Shown: positions 58,813-64,000 of the stretch, in pieces
Numbering within the stretch: position 1 is the stretch's first letter
How the letters are laid out: each line of letters opens with the position of its first letter
Origin: Celoporthe dispersa
Lineage: Eukaryota; Ascomycota; Sordariomycetes; Diaporthales; Cryphonectriaceae
Direction: 5' to 3'
Length of the DNA stretch: 64,000 nt
NCBI GenBank assembly: GCA_016584495.1
Contig: WAID01000003.1
Location: 1,240,001-1,304,000, forward strand
Translations under genes and position numbers: made by a program
Notes under the pieces: model-generated
The model's database searches: none
What the model saw: only the letters and a program-made list of their open reading frames with translations
What the model was told of the DNA's origin: nothing

Positions 58813-59018
58813 GGTCGGCAATGATCCAATGTCCACAGCAGAGCTGGGATGGTGTGAAAGGGGTGATGAGATGGGAGAGATTGTATTTGTGCTCTTGCTA
58901 GCAGTAGAGTGTTGTGTTCCAAAGCTGGTGAGGATGTGGGTGTGGTTGATGTTATTGTTGTTGTCGGGAGGAGAACCTTGGGACAGCCACCCCCTTCTTC
59001 AGGTTGGAGCAGAGATCT

Positions 59019-59026
59019 CTTAAATA
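59019..59026 (-). promoter_or_regulatory. TATTTAAG box upstream of the reductase
   Basis: Minus-strand TATTTAAG about 207 bases upstream of the reductase ATG (58812). TATA-like; inferred from position. Confidence 0.4.
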
Positions 59027-60288
59027 GAGCTTGTATGATCTTGGGACGGAAGTTGGGAAGGACGGGTTTGTTTGGACAGAGGAACACTGCTTTCCTAGGT
59101 TAGCAGAGTTGTTGGGGCCTGGGAAAGGGGAACACGACGACCCACCTCAGGTGCGATTCTGGATTCTGTCGATCTCTAGAGTTCGTGCCTGCGTGTCGGC
59201 AGTCTGGTCTGTTGGTTCTTGGGGAGTGTTTTTCCCAGGGAGGCCAGGATCAGAGGAAAAGGATAGGACGATGCTGCTGATGGCCACAGCATCAGGCGAG
59301 GAAGGATGAAGGGGGCCCTGCTAAGCACCTGAGCATCAATTGACAGCTTCCTAGACTCCAGAGCAGTCAGTAGGGGGGAGTGCGAGGACAAGGAAGGACA
59401 CACCCTCTACAGCTGTCTCTGACGTCGAGAAGATCCAGTGCTGCTGCTGAAGAAAAGTGTGAGCTGCTGGGGGAGGCTGGAGCAGCTTCCCTTCCTTATC
59501 CAGGCACTGACGCACAATTCTTGCAGTCAGGATAGTGGGGCAGTTGCTCTCTGCAAAAGAGGTAAAGCACAAGGCAAGACAGCAGGAGATGCCCCAGGAA
59601 TTGTCTTAGCAGGAAAGGCCACCTCAGACAAGCTGCCAGGGCTATATTCAAGTCCAGAGCAGATTCAAGCTGTAAAATGGCAGGAGGTCCAGCCTGGAGC
59701 CTATCCAGACCAGCCTACACTGGACTGGTGAGATGTGAGCCTGAGGAAAGCACAGGGCTGGCTTGGTTCCTGTTTGCCTTCTCCAATCTACACAGACAAG
59801 TACCAGTCCTTCTCTCCCTCCCCTCCCCCCTCCCCCCCACCACCTTCTTCTGCTAGGGTTTTGCTGTGGAAGTAGTTTAACAAAAGCAGAAGTCACATGT
59901 GTAATCTACCATGCATGGGCATGTAGGTACACCAGATCAGTGATGCTGGTCTTTTACACAGCTCCTTGCATGAGACAAAAGCAGATGTTTTTATTCATTC
60001 TGTATACTAACTTAGCTTAGAGAGGACAAGAACATACTGGGAAATGGATCAAGATGCATCTGTGGCCACATATTGTTCCCCCTGTGATGATTGGGCCAGG
60101 AGTGCAAGTGCTGTAGTGGTACAGTGGTGCAGTGGCACCCACGCTAGACAACAACCTGGAAGGCCACAAGGGCCCCCCCCTCCTCCACAATAGCCAGCGA
60201 ATACTTTGGGGCCAGTGCAGAGTTCTTCCCGTATTTTGGGCTTTGAAATGCTCTCACTATACAGAGAATGTCCACTGCCATGTCCAAT
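59027..60288. other. Intergenic region
   Basis: Holds the reductase promoter and the 3' end of the BTB gene. No gene is supported on either strand. Confidence 0.5.
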
Positions 60289-61703
60289 TCACCGGCATCG
60301 TCTCCCACCTTGCGCCACCGATCTCGTCGGCCATTTCGCCCCGGGCGCGACTACGACACCCGGTGTGTCTCTCTCAGATATCTGTCTACACACGTTAGCT
60401 GAGAAGGAAGATCGCGGTCTATGCTGACCCAGGGACTTGGGCTGCTCACTTTTGATCATGTCTGTTATGCGAGCCGTTGATCTAAAGAGATCTCGACTTA
60501 TCTCGCGTCCGTCCTCGCCCTTCTCTGGTCGACTCAGGCTCGCGTGCAACTCGTCTTCCGGCAGCTCGGGGTTTTCAGAAGACACGCCGGCGCTCCGACC
60601 TCCCACGGCTACATCGGGCTCGCCCAAGGGTACAACGGGTTCGCCCAACGGTAGAAAATCGGGGATATCCTCTAGCATCCCAGTCACAGGCTTCATCGCC
60701 TTGAATGACCGAGACTTCACCATGTCCGCAAAGCTCGGCTCGTCGAACAGGTATCCCTCGCCCCAGGTTAGATCCCTGCAGGCTGGCCCCGTCTCAGGCT
60801 CAGGGGAAGGCTCCGGACCGGTGACGGTTTCTCCCTTGCGGACTGGGTTCTCCCGAGGAGGCCTGAGCCCACACCCCCAAGGACTCAGCGGCGGGGAGGC
60901 AGGGAGGGATCCGGGCGCGGCCACGGGGTCGTATTCAAATTCGGAGTCAGTCAAGGAGTCATCCGGGCTAACAGTCCAGAGATTGTTAGGGTCCTCGTCC
61001 ACGGGCAGAGAGTTCATTCCTTGCACCAGGTCGACCATGGTTGCACAACAGATCTCGACGATGGATGTTTGGTCCGGCTCTGCTCCGTCGCCAGCAAATG
61101 ACGGTGATCCGGGGTGAGCCAGCATCTCGCGCACGCGCGCCCTCACATACCGGACGATCCACGCGTCGTCCACACATGGGCGGGGAACCTCGTCTCCCAA
61201 GACACGCAGGACCACCCGCACGCTTATGTCCGCGCCGAGCCTCTCTGCCTCGCGGCTTGCCTGCTCCGCCAGCGAGGGCAGCTGGCACGCCTGGGCGGCA
61301 GCATACACCGAACGGCGGTCACAAAATCGGAAGTCTGCCTCGCGCAGGGCGAGGACACATCTGGCTGGAGGCTCTGGTAGGTGCCAGTGTACAAGTGGTG
61401 GACGATGACATGGCCGATGGCCTCAGGGATGTCTGCCAGTCGTATGCTCGCTGGGCCCGCTGTGCCCTGGCCGTCGAGGCACGAGGCCAGCTTCGTACTT
61501 GGGCGTACCAGGTCCTTGGGCACACTGAAAGGAGTGGATTGATCTCCAAAGTAGATGTCGACATGCGTGCTCAGATACGGACTTGGGTCAGGTCAGCGGA
61601 GAACAAAGGAGAGAGAGTGGCTTGTCACTGACGATGTCGCCGGTCGATCCACGGGCTCCGTGGGCCCAATCAGGAAATCCGAGTCCATGTCGAATTTGTG
61701 CAT
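60289..61703 (-). CDS. BTB/POZ-domain protein, with an apparent frameshift
   Basis: Fungal proteins of this type use a BTB domain for protein-protein contacts, often as adaptors. Exon 1 (61703-61633) encodes MHKFDMDSDFLIGP; a 51-base intron (61632-61582; GTCAGT, CTGAC, CAAG) joins it to SPYLSTHVDIYFGDQSTPFS. BTB landmarks follow: PKDLVRPSTKLASC, IPEAIGHVIVHHLYTGTYQ and YAAAQACQLPSLAEQA, then a helical region (DISVRVVLRVLGDEVP). The C-terminal 200 or so residues are disordered and acidic. Near 61308-61311 one base seems to be missing (GTTCGGTGTAT where the family would read TAVR-VYAAAQ). Read literally the protein ends within 30 residues of that point. Adaptor partner and role are unknown. Confidence 0.75.
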
Positions 61704-62975
61704 ATTGCCGTGTACCAACGTGTGCTTTGCTGCGATGTGTGTAGAGCGGGACGGACATGACAAGGCGGAGGGGATAATGGCGGCTGATGGGGCGGGAGCT
61801 CCTGAATGAAATAATAAACTTGGGAGACAATGAATCTCAACTAACTCTCCATGCGGAAGCATTATAATATCGCCTTGCCATCTTTGGTAGCGTCATGAGT
61901 TAGCCCTACTACTAACACAGTACCTGATGATGGCTCTCCGTTTGCGGCGGATCACATGGAAGCGCGGGCTGTGCTCGCTCACCTGGTTTTTCGGCCTGCT
62001 GCCAGCTTTGCGTCCTTTCCACCTGTGTCGAACGACTGCTGGCTCATAGCTCTGTCTTTTGGAGTTGATTTCTGGAAAGATGCGGCGGGATCTATAAATG
62101 GCATGCACCTTGCAAGGCAATCTATACCGGAAGGCTTCATGTCAGCCCATGAACTGAAGGTACGGCTGACTGACTGGCACATTCACATCTAGCCAACCCG
62201 GCCACTGCAGCCAAAATCTGCAGCATGGTATGAAAAAGGAGAAGGAGAGAAAAAGAAGGACAAAAAAAGAAAAAAGCAGCGCCGCCCTGCAAATCTCCCA
62301 GACGCTTCAAGCTGTGGTTCGTCGCAAGGTCCATCCCGCATCCCCCAAGCCCGCCCCTCGGCGGCGTCGCTCCCGACGTACTTTTGCAGCAGCTCCCCGA
62401 GCTAGATCTTTCAGCTCGAGTAGCCCGGGCGTGGTGTGTTTTCGTCGGATTAGGTAGTCGGAATTCCAGACTCGGCACGAGGAGAACGGCTGACTGGAAC
62501 GAGACGGCATGCCGCAACAAGTTCGGGGATGCCTAGGATCGAGAATGCTCGTCAGCAACAAAGAATGGCTCTTCATCGTTATAGTTATGACGTTTTTCAC
62601 ACATCCAATCTCGTTTTCTGCGCTTAATCATCTATGGGGCTTCCTTGAGTACTCTCCTTTTGGCGAATCGTCTGTCATAGAACGAGCCCCCCGCGGACGA
62701 ACCCCGGCCATCCCGCAATCCAACAAGATTACAGAGGCCCAGATCGACCACAACGAAACCATCGTTATAGATAAAAATATATTCTAGGACTCCTTGCTTT
62801 TGTCTAGAAATGAAAAGCGACATAGCGGTATCTGTACTTCCTTTTCTCTATCTTCCCATGCCTGCAGATTGTGATGGTATATCAAGTCATAGCAATAGAG
62901 GAATCAAATAAAGACAAACAGAATAGTACAGCAGCCCATTCATAGGCTGAATGGTTCGCTTTACAGGTTGACAGC
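61704..62975. other. Intergenic region
   Basis: Contains the BTB gene promoter and the 3' end of the secreted-protein gene. A 92-codon plus-strand frame (62512-62787) has a hydrophobic segment but no recognised family; it is not called as a gene. Confidence 0.45.
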
Positions 62976-63845
62976 TTAGCACCATGCATCATAGACCATG
63001 ACGTTCCATCCATCTTCAAAAAATTGCTGACCGCCGGCAAGACCACTGCCCGGAAAGGCTCGACACTCCTTTGCAAGATGAGCAGCGCCATCCGCAATAG
63101 CACTGAAAGATTCAAGGACCTTGGTCTCCTTGTTCTGATTGGATACGAGAAACATAGAACGTCAGCTGCCCTGGTCCATATTGATACCGTCTGTAGACGG
63201 GGCTGTAAAGGGGGAGGGAAGGGATGGAGACGGAGGCGCGGTAAGTCAGCGTACATCATTGCACCAGGCTATTGCCGCACCCTGAGAGCAGCTGACCCTG
63301 CCGCACTCGCCCGGTCCAGGAGCATTGGATGGCTGGCCGTCCAGCGAGTCGAGGTAGTAGATGCCTTTCCAGAGATGGACCAGGTTTGCGCGTTTGCGGC
63401 CAGGAACACGGCAGACCTGCGTGGTAGGCTCGTGGCTGCGTCGAGAGATTTGGGATGGCGGGGGGCTGCTGGGATCTCCATTTGCCAGCATGGTCTCCTG
63501 CATACGAATTGACGTATAGTCTGGGTCGACCTTGCGGACGGCCTTGAACACGTCTTGCACCGTGCCGATGACTGGTAGGGTGTCTGTGCATCAAGGTCAG
63601 CCACAAGAGGCACGTCGCCACAGAGGTATTATTAGACTGCGCCGGAGACGCCATGGGAAGTAATCAATGTCTCCTCCCGGCCTGGAGGACTTACGTGTAT
63701 CGTTGATCCGTATGTCCCACCCCAGGTCGATCATCTTGTAGGTAGTGTTGTCCGCGCCTACAACCACGGCCGGCCTAGACCAGGCAGCGGCCTGAGAATC
63801 AAGGGTGCCCAAGAGGGCAATCAAGAAGGCTTTGAGCATCATCAT
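62976..63845 (-). CDS. Small secreted cysteine-containing protein
   Basis: A 212-residue product with an N-terminal signal peptide (MMMLKAFLIALLGTLDSQAA). Exons: 63845-63695, 63583-63255, 63134-62976. Introns at 63694-63584 (GTAAGT, CTGAC, CACAG) and 63254-63135 (GTACGC, CTGAC, ATCAG) join in frame throughout. The mature part has six Cys: one in QVCRV, two in GECGRVSCS, then one each in AWCND, KECRAF and the C-terminal AWC. The block GPGECGRVSCSQGAAIAWCN, then LESFSAIADGA and QQFFEDGWNVMVYDAWC, matches a conserved arrangement in secreted proteins of Sordariomycetes, some described as effector-like; biochemical activity is not known to me. The frame is intact. First of three tandem ATGs (63845) chosen. 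A TAAATAT element lies about 140 bases upstream. Confidence 0.8.
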
Positions 63846-63982
63846 CTTGGACAATCGATCTAGAACGAGTGGCGGTAGGCTAGAAAAAATTTTGAGCTGT
63901 CACGATGCTGTAAGGGTCGTCTATGGTCGTAGTCAGAAACTTGTTGCTGATATCGTTGCTGTCGCACGAGGGAGGGGAGACC

Positions 63983-63994
63983 TCATATTTATCA
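63983..63994 (-). promoter_or_regulatory. TATA-like box for the secreted-protein gene
   Basis: Minus-strand GATAAATATG near the right edge lies about 140 bases upstream of the ATG at 63845. Position-based inference. Confidence 0.35.
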
Positions 63995-64000
63995 GCGCCC

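Overview
The window looks like nuclear DNA of a filamentous ascomycete (Pezizomycotina, probably Sordariomycetes). The genes have short introns (about 50-190 bp) with GTAAGT-like donors, CTGAC/CTAAC branch points and CAG/TAG acceptors. Untranslated regions are pyrimidine-rich, and recognisable products include PalI/Rim9, an Fcr3/Yap-type bZIP factor, an EAF elongation factor, a fungal-type P450 and a non-reducing polyketide synthase (NR-PKS). No tRNA, rRNA, CRISPR array or intact transposon was recognised. All identifications come from reading motifs; no database search was run.

Layout: palI/RIM9 pH-sensing membrane protein (2.2-4.3 kb, +); a Pro/Gln/Met-rich unknown protein (6.6-8.7 kb, -); about 6 kb without a convincing gene; a bZIP factor (15.4-16.9 kb, +); a CDP-alcohol phosphotransferase of the CPT1/EPT1 family (18.6-20.1 kb, -); a broken GT32-like glycosyltransferase (20.7-21.5 kb, -); a sulfotransferase-fold protein (22.1-23.0 kb, -); a cytochrome P450 (24.6-26.3 kb, -), divergent from a 2,477-residue NR-PKS (28.7-36.4 kb, +). 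Next comes about 10 kb with decayed exon-like islands (best at 40.2-42.0 kb), then EAF (46.6-47.9 kb, +), a repeat-bearing unknown gene (48.3-49.4 kb, -), a large disordered unknown protein (52.9-55.6 kb, +), an aldo-keto reductase (57.6-58.8 kb, -), a BTB/POZ protein (60.3-61.7 kb, -) and a secreted Cys-containing protein (63.0-63.8 kb, -).

The 20.7-36.4 kb stretch is a candidate small secondary-metabolite cluster. The PKS reads SAT-KS-MAT-PT-ACP-ACP-alpha/beta hydrolase, with no methyltransferase domain before the hydrolase. The P450 is the clear tailoring candidate; the sulfotransferase-fold gene and the GT32 relic are possible members. CPT1/EPT1 on the left and EAF on the right look like housekeeping borders.

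A second theme is damage to reading frames. At least seven otherwise well-conserved genes need one-base shifts, often in short homopolymers, to restore the family reading frame. Because these include probable housekeeping genes, assembly indels are the simplest explanation. Separate in-frame stops in the GT32 gene and the 40-kb pseudogene may be real decay. Coordinates of multi-exon genes below are the outer limits; exon and intron positions are in the evidence.
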